In this document: in pieces, positions 8,740-17,474 of the stretch
Layout of the letters: each line of letters starts with the position of its first letter
Position numbering within the stretch: position 1 is the stretch's first letter
Source: Flavobacteriales bacterium
Lineage (GTDB): Bacteria > Bacteroidota > Bacteroidia > Flavobacteriales_F > PHOS-HE28
Assembly: GCA_019638085.1 (NCBI GenBank)
Contig: JAHBUL010000015.1
Span: forward strand, 40,631-104,630
Direction: 5' to 3'
Length of the DNA stretch: 64,000 nt
The notes under the pieces: model-generated
Told to the model about the DNA's origin: nothing
Seen by the model: the letters and a program-made list of their open reading frames with translations, nothing else
The model's database searches: none
Translations under genes and position numbers: made by a program

Positions 8740-10029
8740 ATGAGCGAGACCGCGAAGATCATTCTGGAAGGAAAGGAGTATGAATTCCCGATCGTAGAGG
8801 GAAGTGAAGGAGAGAAAGCGATCGACATCAGCAAGTTGCGCGCAGAGACCGGCCACATCACCTTGGATTTCGGCTACAAGAACACAGGTGCCACTACCAG
8901 TGCGGTCACCTTCCTCGATGGCGAGAAGGGCATCCTGCGCTACCGGGGCTATCCAATTGAGCAATTGGCGGAGAAGGGCAGCTTCCTGGAAGTGTCCTAC
9001 CTGATCCTGAACGGCGAACTGCCGAACGCCAAGCAATTGCAGGAGTTCGAGGAGAACATCCGCTACCATTCGCTGGTGCATGAGGACATGAAGCACTTCT
9101 TCCAGTTCTTCCCCAGCAATGCGCACCCCATGGGTATCCTCTCGGCGATGATCAATTCGCTGAGTACGTTCTATCCAAAGAGCCAATCGCCCAACCGTCC
9201 AAGCAAGGATGTGGAGCGGACCATATACCGCTTGATCGCCAAGATGCCCACGTTGGCCGCCATCAGTTACAAGAACACCTTGGGACATCCTTACATGTAT
9301 CCGGACAACAGCCTGGGTTACGTGGAGAATTTCCTGCACATGATGTACGGGCTCCCTACGGAGGACTACACAGCGGACCCTGTGGTGGTGGATGCCTTGA
9401 ACAAGCTACTCATCCTGCATGCGGACCACGAGCAGAACTGCAGTGCCAGTACGGTGCGCATGGTGGGGAGCTCGCAAGCCAACCTGTACAGTGCCGTATC
9501 GGCGGGCATCGCCGCGTTGTGGGGCCCTTTGCATGGCGGGGCGAACCAGGAGGTGATCGAGATGCTGGAGACCATCCGCAACGATGGTGGTGACATTCAG
9601 AAATGGGTGGACAAGGCCAAGGACAGGAACGACCCGTTCCGCTTGTTCGGCTTTGGGCACAGGGTGTACAAGAACTTTGATCCACGCGCCCAGATCATCA
9701 AGAGAAGCAGTGATGAGCTGCTGAAAAAGATGGGGGTGGACGATCCGGTACTGGATATCGCACGCCAATTGGAGGAGATCGCCTTGAAGGACGATTACTT
9801 CATCGAGCGGAAGTTGTACCCCAACGTGGACTTTTACAGTGGTATCATCTACCGGGCCATCGGCATACCTACTCGGATGTTCACGGTCATGTTCGCCATG
9901 GGCCGTTTACCCGGCTGGATCGCTCAGTGGAAGGAAATGGTGGAGAACAAGGAACCCATCAGCCGCCCACGGCAGATCTACACGGGTGCCACGGTACGCG
10001 ACTACATTCCCATGACACAGCGGAAGTGA
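8740..10029 (+). CDS. gltA: Citrate synthase
   Basis: Condenses acetyl-CoA and oxaloacetate to citrate, the entry step of the TCA cycle, in the cytoplasm. The 429-residue length and N-terminal beta-rich extension (residues 1-50) fit the hexameric type II enzyme of Gram-negative bacteria. Visible active-site blocks are LHADHEQNCS (His), LWGPLHGGANQEV (His) and GFGHRVYKNFDPRA (His and Arg region), followed by YPNVDFYSG (Asp). ATG 8740 (MSETAKIILEGK) is preferred over 8683, whose extra residues overlap the putative promoter. It stands alone, between the DUF1573 terminator and a small membrane gene. Confidence 0.97.
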   Translation: MSETAKIILEGKEYEFPIVEGSEGEKAIDISKLRAETGHITLDFGYKNTGATTSAVTFLDGEKGILRYRGYPIEQLAEKGSFLEVSYLILNGELPNAKQLQEFEENIRYHSLVHEDMKHFFQFFPSNAHPMGILSAMINSLSTFYPKSQSPNRPSKDVERTIYRLIAKMPTLAAISYKNTLGHPYMYPDNSLGYVENFLHMMYGLPTEDYTADPVVVDALNKLLILHADHEQNCSASTVRMVGSSQANLYSAVSAGIAALWGPLHGGANQEVIEMLETIRNDGGDIQKWVDKAKDRNDPFRLFGFGHRVYKNFDPRAQIIKRSSDELLKKMGVDDPVLDIARQLEEIALKDDYFIERKLYPNVDFYSGIIYRAIGIPTRMFTVMFAMGRLPGWIAQWKEMVENKEPISRPRQIYTGATVRDYIPMTQRK

Positions 10030-10119
10030 TCGGTTGAATTACGCTAAAAGTCCTCTTTCGGTAAAAGCTCTCCGCGTGATCCGGACATCCTACTTACTTT
10101 GCCCCGCATACACTTAACC

Positions 10120-10326
10120 ATGAACATACGCAGGACCATTGGATACGTTATTTGGCTCTTGGCCTTCCTGATCCCACTCCAACCGGCGCTGTTGAGCACC
10201 GAAGGGATTAGCAATGTGACCGGATTGATCAGCTTTATTGCTTTGGTGATCCTGGTCTTCGTGGGCTATTTTCTTGTGGATGGTGCCAACGCCGCTGAGA
10301 AGGCCAAGGCGCAGCACGGGCACTGA
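10120..10326 (+). CDS. Small two-helix membrane protein
   Basis: 68 residues with two hydrophobic segments (about 8-26 and 35-57) and a charged His-ending tail (AEKAKAQHGH). I do not recognise the family. ATG 10120 is chosen because the upstream part of the open frame has no protein-like character; a TTACTTTG word (10094-10101) upstream resembles a -7 element. It ends 46 bases before the convergent DUF5777 gene. Confidence 0.65.
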   Translation: MNIRRTIGYVIWLLAFLIPLQPALLSTEGISNVTGLISFIALVILVFVGYFLVDGANAAEKAKAQHGH

Positions 10327-10371
10327 TTTTCCTTTTCCGGGCTAATTGCCCACGTGCCAATAAGTCGGTGG

Positions 10372-11304
10372 TTACTCGGCCATCTCCATCGCCTTGCGCC
10401 GAGCTTTTGCCTTTGGGTCGTACAACGTGAACACCCTCGAAATGTTGAAGCCGAAGTGAATGTCGCCGTTGAAGAAGTCGCCGGTGGTCTCGGTAATGAA
10501 CGCCCTTTCGAACATCCCGGTACTGTTGGTGAACTGAAGCTGGAACACATGTCCTCCAGTCTCAATGTCAACACCCACGGCCACTGAATTGTGGAATGGA
10601 TCGCGTGGTCCTTGGTCTGGTAACACATAAAAATATTCGCCGGTGATGGCAACCCGCTTGCTCACCTTTATGCGACCGGCAGCTCCAATGTTCAAGAGAT
10701 CATTGTGCTCAGCTTCCGTAGCTACGAGGTTGCGATGCACAACACCAGGCGTTACTTGCAAGCTGATACCCTCAGAGAATTTACGTCCGATCACCGCTTG
10801 GAAATTGTAGGACATCCGGTGGGTGAAGTAATCCTCACGACCCTCCCCGAACCAAGGAACTTGGTCCGCCTTCAATGTGGTAATGGAGGTTGAAGCGACC
10901 AAGGATAATGTCAATGGCGTGGAGCAGCCCTCGTCACATTGGCGGAGCAGTTTGAACTTCAGAAGGCCATCCACCGTTTTTTGATAGCTACTGCGCCCGA
11001 TACCCACCATCAATCGGTCCGTGATGCCATAGTCCAATCCCAATCGAATGGTGGCCTGGTCCAACCCAAAGAAATTATCGACGCCACCATTGACAAAGCC
11101 CATGCGATGGCTGATGCGGAAGTCCAGCACACCATGGGCTACGTTCTCAATGCTATGACCGTTGATCACACGGGTCCCTTTGAAACTGGCGTCGGTATAG
11201 CTTTTGGTAACGCTGTCCTCGCCGAGTAGCGCCAATAGATCGTCCTGTGCCAGCGCTGGGAAGCAGGACAAGAGGAGGGCCAGGGCGAGTGTGTGTTTGA
11301 TCAT
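10372..11304 (-). CDS. DUF5777 outer-membrane beta-barrel protein
   Basis: 310 residues with a signal peptide (1-19, ending PALAQ) and no lipobox. The body is a series of alternating strands in the pattern of DUF5777, with recognisable family phrases FKGTRVINGHS, DFRISHRMG, FGLDQATIRLGLDYGI and VGIGRSS. It is last in a five-gene minus-strand operon, 15 bases after a YceI gene. DUF5777 proteins are regularly found with YceI and cytochrome c-like lipoproteins in Bacteroidota (recalled, not searched). A role as an outer-membrane partner of the periplasmic redox proteins is an inference. Confidence 0.82.
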   Translation of the reverse strand: MIKHTLALALLLSCFPALAQDDLLALLGEDSVTKSYTDASFKGTRVINGHSIENVAHGVLDFRISHRMGFVNGGVDNFFGLDQATIRLGLDYGITDRLMVGIGRSSYQKTVDGLLKFKLLRQCDEGCSTPLTLSLVASTSITTLKADQVPWFGEGREDYFTHRMSYNFQAVIGRKFSEGISLQVTPGVVHRNLVATEAEHNDLLNIGAAGRIKVSKRVAITGEYFYVLPDQGPRDPFHNSVAVGVDIETGGHVFQLQFTNSTGMFERAFITETTGDFFNGDIHFGFNISRVFTLYDPKAKARRKAMEMAE

Positions 11305-11319
11305 CAGATCGTCAGCCGA

Positions 11320-11877
11320 TCAAAGTTTTGCGTACTTGATGTCCACGGAGACCTTGATGCTCTCCGCGATCTTCCCCCGCACTACGCCCGGTATGGCGAT
11401 ATCGTGATCCTCCGGTTTCACGTTGAACTCGCTCTTTGCCGTGATCGACCCGTCCTTCGCTACTACGAGCGTGGCAGAGGTGCTCAACGGCTTTTCAACT
11501 CCGTGAATGGTGATCGTTCCTTCCACGCCGACATCATAGGTACCTGGCTTGGTGAGGTCATCACCGTCCTTCGGGACCAAACGTCCCTTGAAGATCGCTT
11601 TCGGGAAGGTGCTGCTCTCCATATAGTTCTCATTGAAATGTTCCTGCATCAATGCTTTCTCGAACTCAAAGGCCTTTATGAGCGCGGAGAACTGGATCTC
11701 ACCCGTTGCAGGTATGAGAACGCTGGCGGCCTTGCGCGTCACTGCAGTGATATCCTCCATCGGGGCATGTGAAAAGAAGGTGATCCCTCCGTCGCGGGAA
11801 CCATATTTGTCTTGCGCATGTGTCAAGCACGGCAGTAGTGCCAAAGCACCAAAGAGCATCAAGCGGTTGGTTGTCAT
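11320..11877 (-). CDS. YceI-family periplasmic lipocalin-like protein
   Basis: 185 residues with a signal peptide (1-21, ending LTHAQ). The YceI beta-barrel binds amphipathic or polyisoprenoid ligands in characterised members. Family features are ITFFSHAPMEDI, the central MQEHFNENYMESSTFPKAIFKG block, and TYDVGVEGTITIHGVEKP. ATG 11877 gives a clean signal peptide; the longer open frame reads into the neighbouring gene. It lies 11 bases downstream of the OB-fold gene and upstream of DUF5777. A second paralogue is encoded at 17471-18046 with the two-component genes. Confidence 0.92.
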   Translation of the reverse strand: MTTNRLMLFGALALLPCLTHAQDKYGSRDGGITFFSHAPMEDITAVTRKAASVLIPATGEIQFSALIKAFEFEKALMQEHFNENYMESSTFPKAIFKGRLVPKDGDDLTKPGTYDVGVEGTITIHGVEKPLSTSATLVVAKDGSITAKSEFNVKPEDHDIAIPGVVRGKIAESIKVSVDIKYAKL

Positions 11878-11888
11878 CGTTGTTCGTT

Positions 11889-12317
11889 TTAGGGTTGATC
11901 GGAATTTCGCGTTCCAGTGAGCGCACATCGCTGCAAGAGAACATCCAGGTTGAATCCGGCGCAAAAGCCCTTGATCACCACCTCGCTGCCCACCACCGGA
12001 TCTTCCGTTGGATCAGGGAACTCGCAAACGACCGCGCCAAGTGGGTCGCCGGTTTCGAGGAGTACGCTCATTCGGCCATCCGCGGACCGGGTGATGTCCC
12101 GCACAATGCCCGTTACCTCGATGACCTTGTCGTTGTATGCCTTGCCGGCCCCGACCTCGTCGGAGGTGAACGCATTGAATAGCGCATCGGCTTGGATCTT
12201 GGTATCCACGCTCATCCCGGAAGCGCTGGGCACTTCGGCATTGTACATCCGTACCCCGATGTATGCTGCAACTGCGACAACGATCAGGGCAATGGGCAGG
12301 AGGATCTTCTTCTTCAT
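11889..12317 (-). CDS. Membrane-anchored OB-fold protein (tRNA_anti-like family)
   Basis: 142 residues: one N-terminal hydrophobic anchor (about 5-20) followed by a periplasmic OB-fold. The order KIQADALFNAFTSDEVGAGKAYNDKVIEVTGIV and the later GDPLGAVVCEFPD strand match the tRNA_anti-like family; that name reflects fold similarity and does not imply tRNA binding. It sits five bases after the mono-haem lipoprotein and 11 bases before YceI, in the middle of the operon. What its OB-fold binds is unknown. Confidence 0.75.
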   Translation of the reverse strand: MKKKILLPIALIVVAVAAYIGVRMYNAEVPSASGMSVDTKIQADALFNAFTSDEVGAGKAYNDKVIEVTGIVRDITRSADGRMSVLLETGDPLGAVVCEFPDPTEDPVVGSEVVIKGFCAGFNLDVLLQRCALTGTRNSDQP

Positions 12318-12322
12318 CGTGA

Positions 12323-12697
12323 TCAATTTTGTTGTGCGCCGCCGTTCACCCACACCGTGATCTTATCGATCTCACAATCGGTGAGCTTTCCGTTCGGAGG
12401 CATGAATGCCGCACCGCCGGTTTGCTGCACCGCTTGGATCAGCTTACCATTCGTGACCTGGGTCTGCAAACCACTGAATGAGGTAAAATCCCCTGTTCCG
12501 GAACCGCCCGGAACGTGACATCCTGGAATGGCGCAATTGCTTTGGATGATCGGAAGCACGGAATTGGCGTATCCGGTGGAAGTGGTATCGCAGAAGTTCA
12601 TGGGGTACAGATCCTCCTCTACATCATAGTAGCACCCCGTGCAGAGCGAGGTGATCGCTAACGCGCCAATGCAGAGGATGAGCATACCCCGGTCCAT
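12323..12697 (-). CDS. Mono-haem c-type lipoprotein with CX4CH site
   Basis: 124 residues. A lipoprotein signal ends at Cys22 (SLCTGC). A single haem c attachment site CAIPGCH places Cys55, Cys60 and His61, with four rather than two residues between the cysteines. FMPPNGKL near residue 100 supplies a likely axial Met. The organisation SVLPIIQSNC...CH...FMPP...I..W...GA is that of the small cytochrome-like domains in Bacteroidota and Planctomycetes. ATG 12697 begins seven bases after the upstream stop; an alternative ATG at 12724 would overlap that gene by 20 bases. The C-terminal WVNGGAQQN is shared with the neighbour. Confidence 0.8.
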   Translation of the reverse strand: MDRGMLILCIGALAITSLCTGCYYDVEEDLYPMNFCDTTSTGYANSVLPIIQSNCAIPGCHVPGGSGTGDFTSFSGLQTQVTNGKLIQAVQQTGGAAFMPPNGKLTDCEIDKITVWVNGGAQQN

Positions 12698-12704
12698 CTT
12701 CGGT

Positions 12705-13460
12705 TCAGTTTTGAGGCGCTCCATCCTGGATCCAGATCAAAAACTGGTCTATCCGGCAATCCGGGAGCATGGGCCCGGATGGGGGCATGAAAGGAGATGG
12801 TGCTTGATGCTGGATCGCGCCAGCCAAGCGGCCGTCCATTGCAACCGTGTTCAGGTCCGACCAAGTGGAAAAATCGAGGTCGCCTTGTGGAGTTCCTCCG
12901 CTATGGCATCCTTGGCATCGGGCTTGGACCAGTGGGGCTATCGTGCCGGAGTACGTAACGTTCGTGGTATCACATCCACTGGAGCAGGAATTGTTCTGGG
13001 CACCTTGCTGGATCCATTGGCCGATCAAGGCGATCTGGGCAGCGGTCAAAGGTGCTTGTGGCGGTCGTGGCATGATCTTGTCCGGATCATCATCGTTGAT
13101 GGCCTCCCAGAGGTCTCCATCCTGAACGATCCCGCTCTGCATCAAGGAGGCATAGCTGGTGATCTGGATATGGTCATTATCGCTGGTGGGCGTGTTGTGG
13201 CAACCGGGCACCGCGCAGTTGGAGATCAGCAAGGGAAGGATCTGCTGTTCGAAATAGACAATGCTCGGGTTGCAGGTGTCCACCGGTTCGGGATCCGTTC
13301 CCCCTCCTCCCCCCGTCCCTTGTCCGCTTGGGTTCATCGGATCGATCAAGGGTTCATGCTTGCAGGCGGGAATGGAAAAAACAACACAAGCGGCGAAGGC
13401 CAGAAATAGGCCAGTGGCCACTTTGCGATCATATCGGGCTGTGTGGATCGGCTGACGCAT
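12705..13460 (-). CDS. Di-haem c-type lipoprotein
   Basis: 251 residues. A lipobox ends at Cys33 (SIPAC), followed by a Gly-rich linker with five Gly in a row. There are two haem domains: the first has CAVPGCH (Cys82, Cys87, His88; CX4CH) with KIMPRPP as a likely Met ligand, the second has the standard CQGCH (Cys182, Cys185, His186) with FMPPSG. Both end in a WI..GAQ/APQN motif, so the protein is an internal duplication related to the downstream mono-haem protein. It is the first gene of the operon. A role in periplasmic electron transfer is inferred from the haem sites. Confidence 0.82.
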   Translation of the reverse strand: MRQPIHTARYDRKVATGLFLAFAACVVFSIPACKHEPLIDPMNPSGQGTGGGGGTDPEPVDTCNPSIVYFEQQILPLLISNCAVPGCHNTPTSDNDHIQITSYASLMQSGIVQDGDLWEAINDDDPDKIMPRPPQAPLTAAQIALIGQWIQQGAQNNSCSSGCDTTNVTYSGTIAPLVQARCQGCHSGGTPQGDLDFSTWSDLNTVAMDGRLAGAIQHQAPSPFMPPSGPMLPDCRIDQFLIWIQDGAPQN

Positions 13461-13899
13461 GGGTTGGCTCACCGGTGGTCTGATCGGCAAGTGGTACGAA
13501 GATGGAGCAACACTGCGGGAATCACAGCGCCGGATGCGATAGACCGGGAAAAATGGGCGATGAAACCGGAAGTGCTCATCCGATCAAGGCGCTTTGTCCA
13601 TTTTCGAGCTTGCGAAGCTCCGTAATGCATACGACCAATTGGATGGCATCCAAATGGTTGTGGTACTTCGATCCTCGGTTGAATTGTAGAATACGCCCCA
13701 GAAGCAGCTTGTGGTCAAGTCTCAAGAGCAGGGCCAGGTCCTTCCTGTCCAGCGCGTCGAGCGGTGAGTGTTCCTTGGTTCTATTTCCGTCCGTGGTCAT
13801 GATGCACCCGTGTCCTTCATCCACAAAGGAGGTTCATGGCCGGGCCAGCATGAAACCAATGTGGATGAAAACGGAAGTTCGGATGATGGACCGGACGCC
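13461..13899. other. Spacer between two minus-strand operons
   Basis: About 440 bases upstream of the haem-lipoprotein operon and downstream of the LytTR regulator. Apart from the possible small gene at 13576-13800 I see no repeat, hairpin or clear promoter. Confidence 0.5.
13576..13800 (-). CDS. Possible small helical protein
   Basis: 74 residues starting MTTDGNRTKEH, with a leucine-rich, charged helical middle (LALLLRLDHKLLLGRIL) and a second helix (AIQLVVCITELRKL). The composition looks protein-like and the strand agrees with its neighbours, but I recognise no family and it could be chance. The longer frame begins at 13824. Confidence 0.35.
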   Translation of the reverse strand: MTTDGNRTKEHSPLDALDRKDLALLLRLDHKLLLGRILQFNRGSKYHNHLDAIQLVVCITELRKLENGQSALIG

Positions 13900-14655
13900 C
13901 TATCCCCCAAGCCAGTTCTTGAATGCTGCGGACCGTTCACTGCTCACCACCGCATCATTCGTAAATGGCGGTTCGAGGACCACCTTCACCCGGCTTTTGC
14001 TATAGGCCAGCATCTCCTTGATGCTTTGGAACTGCACGATCAGTTGCCGATTGAGGCGGAAGAACTTCTCAGGGTCCAGTTGCTTTTCAAGACGGTCCAA
14101 GCTCTCGTCCAAGGGCAGGTCCCTGCCTTCCAAAGTGCGCAGAAAGGTGTTCTTGCTTTGCGAATAGATGTAGGCAATGTCCTTGGGTTCCACCACGCGC
14201 AACTTATCGCCGAAGCGGATGAGGAAACGCTTCACCGGAGTGATGGACCGTTGCCCCGCTTGATCGACTCCTTGGCCGAATTGGGATAGGTTCCGTACAG
14301 CCCGCAGGTCCCGGGCACGTGCCAAGGCGGTCGCCAGTTCCTCGCGCTTGATCGGCTTCAACAAATAGTCCAGCGCATTCACCCGAAATGCCCGCAGCGC
14401 ATGCTCGTCGTACGCGGTCACGAAGATCACGGGGCATTCCACCTCAACGGAATTGAACACCTCGAAGCTGTCCCCGTCGGCCAAGCGCACATCAAAGAAG
14501 GCGAGGTCCGGCGTTTCGTTGGTCCGGAACCAAGCGACCGCCATTTCCACCGAGGGCAGGTCCGCGAGCACTTCGATGCCGGGATCCAATTCCAGCAGCA
14601 TTTTTCGCATGCGCTTCACGGCAGCAGCCTCGTCCTCTATGATCAACACGTTCAT
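13900..14655 (-). CDS. LytTR-family response regulator
   Basis: 251 residues. The receiver domain (1-120) has the acidic pocket IIEDE, phospho-acceptor Asp55 in LAFFDVRLADG, the conserved Thr in FVTAYDEHAL and Lys in LLKPIK. The C-terminal LytTR DNA-binding domain (about 150-250) shows FLIRFGDKLRVVEPKDIAYIYS, FLRTLEGRDLPLDESL and FFRLNRQLIVQ. Its start codon overlaps the stop of the sensor kinase (ATGA, 14652-14655), so the two are translationally coupled and form a two-component pair. Targets are unknown; the YceI gene at the head of the operon and the haem-lipoprotein operon downstream are candidates. Confidence 0.95.
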   Translation of the reverse strand: MNVLIIEDEAAAVKRMRKMLLELDPGIEVLADLPSVEMAVAWFRTNETPDLAFFDVRLADGDSFEVFNSVEVECPVIFVTAYDEHALRAFRVNALDYLLKPIKREELATALARARDLRAVRNLSQFGQGVDQAGQRSITPVKRFLIRFGDKLRVVEPKDIAYIYSQSKNTFLRTLEGRDLPLDESLDRLEKQLDPEKFFRLNRQLIVQFQSIKEMLAYSKSRVKVVLEPPFTNDAVVSSERSAAFKNWLGG

Positions 14656-17474
14656 GTTCCGGTCGGCACCAAAGGTATCCGCACTACAAATTCGGTTTCG
14701 GTTCGCTCCACTTCCACCGGGCGCGGGGTCAGTGCCGCATAGCGTTTCCGGATGCTGTCCAGCCCGAAACCGGTGGAGCGTGCCGGGGAGCGCCTGGGCC
14801 GCAAGGAATTGGCGACCACCAGGAAGCCGGCCGCGGAGGTTATTGAGATACGGACGGGCGCTCCGTGGGTGGCCACATTGTGCTTGATCGCATTCTCCAC
14901 CAAAAGCTGCAATGTCAACGGGACCACATTCATGCGCTGGTCCACTTCCGGGATGGAGACCTCCAGGGTGATGGCTTCACCGAAGCGCCGTTGCTCCAAT
15001 CCGAAATAGGTCCGGACCAATCGGAGCTCATCAGCCAGCGGGATGAATGTCTTATCGCGCACTTGCAGGATGTTCCGGAAGAACGTGCTGAGGTCCTCCA
15101 CATGTTGCACGGCCATGTCCGGTTCAGACTCGATCAGCTCCACCAATGTATTGAAGCTGTTGAAGAGGAAGTGCGGGTCCACCTGGCTGCGCAGGGCCTC
15201 CAATTGGAAACGCACCTGCTCCTGCTCCATTTGCTGGCGGTAGCGCAGCCGGCGATCGCGCGACCGGACGGCCCAAATGGTCAGCAGTACGAACAGGATG
15301 ACGGCCAAGGTGATCGCCCACCACGTACGCCACCACGGCGGATCCACCTGGACCCGCATGCTCGTCCATTCCGCACCGGTGGCATCTTCACCAAGGAATG
15401 CCCGCACCTGGAAGGTGTACGTACCGGGTGCTAGCGCAGGATAGCTCACTTCCCGTTCACGCGTGCGCACGATCCGATCGTTCAAGCCCGAAAGGCGGAA
15501 TTCGAACCGCACCGCACCGGGGTCGGCGTAATAGGGGGCGGTGAATCTGAACGAGATCCCATTGCGGTCGTGCTTGGTGCTCCATTCGGCCCGGACCGGA
15601 ACATGTGTGGCACCGACCAGGACGTCTGTGATCACGGTGGACAGCTTGGGGGCATACCAATGGTCCGATGCATGGATACGGACCAAACCCTTGTTGCAGG
15701 CCAGCCACAGCGCACCGTCCGGGCCTTGGCATACGGCGTTCAACTCGGCCTGCAGGTCTTCCAGGCCCGCGCGTGCAGTGAGGTCCGTCCAACGTCCCGA
15801 CGACGGATCGTACGCATCGCATCCCGCACTGCTGAACACCAGGACCCGACGGGCCACCGTGGCCAATGCAAAGACGTCCCCGTTGAACATCGGGAGGTCA
15901 CTTCCGGTACAGGTCAACGTGCTATCACCTACCCGGCACAGGCCGGAAGTGGGGCCGATGGCCCAAGCAGCGCCCGCACTGTCGCGGGCGAGGGAATAAT
16001 AAGTGCGCGGGCCGGAGGTGGAAACAGCCACCGTTCGTTGACCATCCAGACGAACGACCCCATCTCCGTCCGTTGCCCCGAGCACCGACCCGTCCGGCAA
16101 GGGCAGCACCATGAACATAAAGCCGGTGCCTGGTGCTGCGTACCGTTCCACCCGGCCATTGCTTACGCTGAACATGCCCGAGAGCGTGGCGGTCCAGACC
16201 ATGCCACCGCTGGCACGCACCGATAGGACATTGGGGGCCATTGCACCATGGGTGGCGTCAAAATGATCGATCCGTCCGTCCGGATGGACCGCGAACAGGC
16301 CACTTCCGAAGGTAGCGGCCCAGATGGTGCCGTCCGCCGAAGCATCCAAGGATACGATCGGCGTTCGAGGGTCCACCAGCAACGGGACCTTCATAAGGTG
16401 GGCATCGCCCCTGAACGCCGTGGGATGCGAGAACAATCCATTCGCTGTGGCGAACCAGATCTTGCCGCGGTCGATGCAAAGGGCGGTGATACGCTTAAGG
16501 TCCACTCCTTCGTGGTCGGGGATGATCAACACGGCGGGGTCCGAGCGGTACAAGCGGTCGCTACCGTCACACCACCAAATGGCGCCATCGCGGTCCGCCA
16601 TCAGATCAATGGCGGGTCGTGCGTCAGGGATCGTGGTTGCGGACGGGTGGTACGGGCTTGTCCGCTCTCCCTGGTCGAAGAGCAGACAACCGCCCGGTGT
16701 CCCGGCCATCCATATCATGCCGTCCAGCTGCAATATCCCCTTCACTGCACCTTGGCAAGCCCCTGCACCGATATCGTCCGATACCCCCTCCTGGCCCGGC
16801 CTCCAGAGAAATGCGCCCCCACGATCCGTACCTGCCCAAACCGCGCCATCGGGTGTGGCACTGACCGAAAGCACCAGATTGTCCGGTGCCCCCTGTTCCT
16901 CACTGAATACCCGTTGCACCTTCCCTTCGGCACATTCGGCCAATCCTTGGTCCGTGGCGACCACCACATGGCCGTTCGAGAGCAGGCACAGGTCATTGAC
17001 ATGATCATCCGGCAAACCTTCGATCGCAGTAGGCTTGGAGACCCCGCTGACCGAAAGGACGAGCACTCCCGCACCATAGGTGCCCAAATAGATCCGGCCT
17101 TGCCCGTCCATCACCATGGCCCGCACCACGGACCGCGGCAGGACCGTATCCTGATGGACCGTGTCGCAGCGCTCCGCTGCGCAACGCAACACCACGCCCG
17201 TGCTCAATGCGACGATCACGCCGGTATCGGCCGCTGCCAAGGCGGTTACGCGCGACGTACCCATGTTCAAGGCCACATCCACGCGGTCGCCATCCAGCCG
17301 TAAAAGTCCGCGGTCGCTGCCCGCCCATATCATCCCGTCGCTGTCCTGCACGATGGAGGTAATGGCAGGTCGCTGCTGACCGACCCTGACGTCCATTGGC
17401 CGGGTGAAGGGAAACTGGGCCGATGCGCCGTTCACCAGGACCAGCGCGAGCATTCCGAACAGGATCCTGCTCAT
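14652..17474 (-). CDS. LytS-type sensor histidine kinase with periplasmic propeller
   Basis: 940 residues. Signal peptide (1-19), then a two-blade-set periplasmic beta-propeller of Reg_prop/two-component-regulator type (about 25-640; repeated GxIWAGSDRGLLRL-like phrases), a Y_Y_Y Ig-like domain (about 640-710), one membrane helix near 720, a short coiled coil, and a His_kinase (PF06580) domain with DPHFLFNSFN (His near 768) and an HATPase N-box LLVENAIKHN near 860. It lacks the AraC domain of hybrid SusR-like regulators and pairs instead with the LytTR regulator it overlaps by four bases. It also overlaps the upstream YceI gene by four bases. The ligand is unknown. Confidence 0.94.
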   Translation of the reverse strand: MSRILFGMLALVLVNGASAQFPFTRPMDVRVGQQRPAITSIVQDSDGMIWAGSDRGLLRLDGDRVDVALNMGTSRVTALAAADTGVIVALSTGVVLRCAAERCDTVHQDTVLPRSVVRAMVMDGQGRIYLGTYGAGVLVLSVSGVSKPTAIEGLPDDHVNDLCLLSNGHVVVATDQGLAECAEGKVQRVFSEEQGAPDNLVLSVSATPDGAVWAGTDRGGAFLWRPGQEGVSDDIGAGACQGAVKGILQLDGMIWMAGTPGGCLLFDQGERTSPYHPSATTIPDARPAIDLMADRDGAIWWCDGSDRLYRSDPAVLIIPDHEGVDLKRITALCIDRGKIWFATANGLFSHPTAFRGDAHLMKVPLLVDPRTPIVSLDASADGTIWAATFGSGLFAVHPDGRIDHFDATHGAMAPNVLSVRASGGMVWTATLSGMFSVSNGRVERYAAPGTGFMFMVLPLPDGSVLGATDGDGVVRLDGQRTVAVSTSGPRTYYSLARDSAGAAWAIGPTSGLCRVGDSTLTCTGSDLPMFNGDVFALATVARRVLVFSSAGCDAYDPSSGRWTDLTARAGLEDLQAELNAVCQGPDGALWLACNKGLVRIHASDHWYAPKLSTVITDVLVGATHVPVRAEWSTKHDRNGISFRFTAPYYADPGAVRFEFRLSGLNDRIVRTREREVSYPALAPGTYTFQVRAFLGEDATGAEWTSMRVQVDPPWWRTWWAITLAVILFVLLTIWAVRSRDRRLRYRQQMEQEQVRFQLEALRSQVDPHFLFNSFNTLVELIESEPDMAVQHVEDLSTFFRNILQVRDKTFIPLADELRLVRTYFGLEQRRFGEAITLEVSIPEVDQRMNVVPLTLQLLVENAIKHNVATHGAPVRISITSAAGFLVVANSLRPRRSPARSTGFGLDSIRKRYAALTPRPVEVERTETEFVVRIPLVPTGT

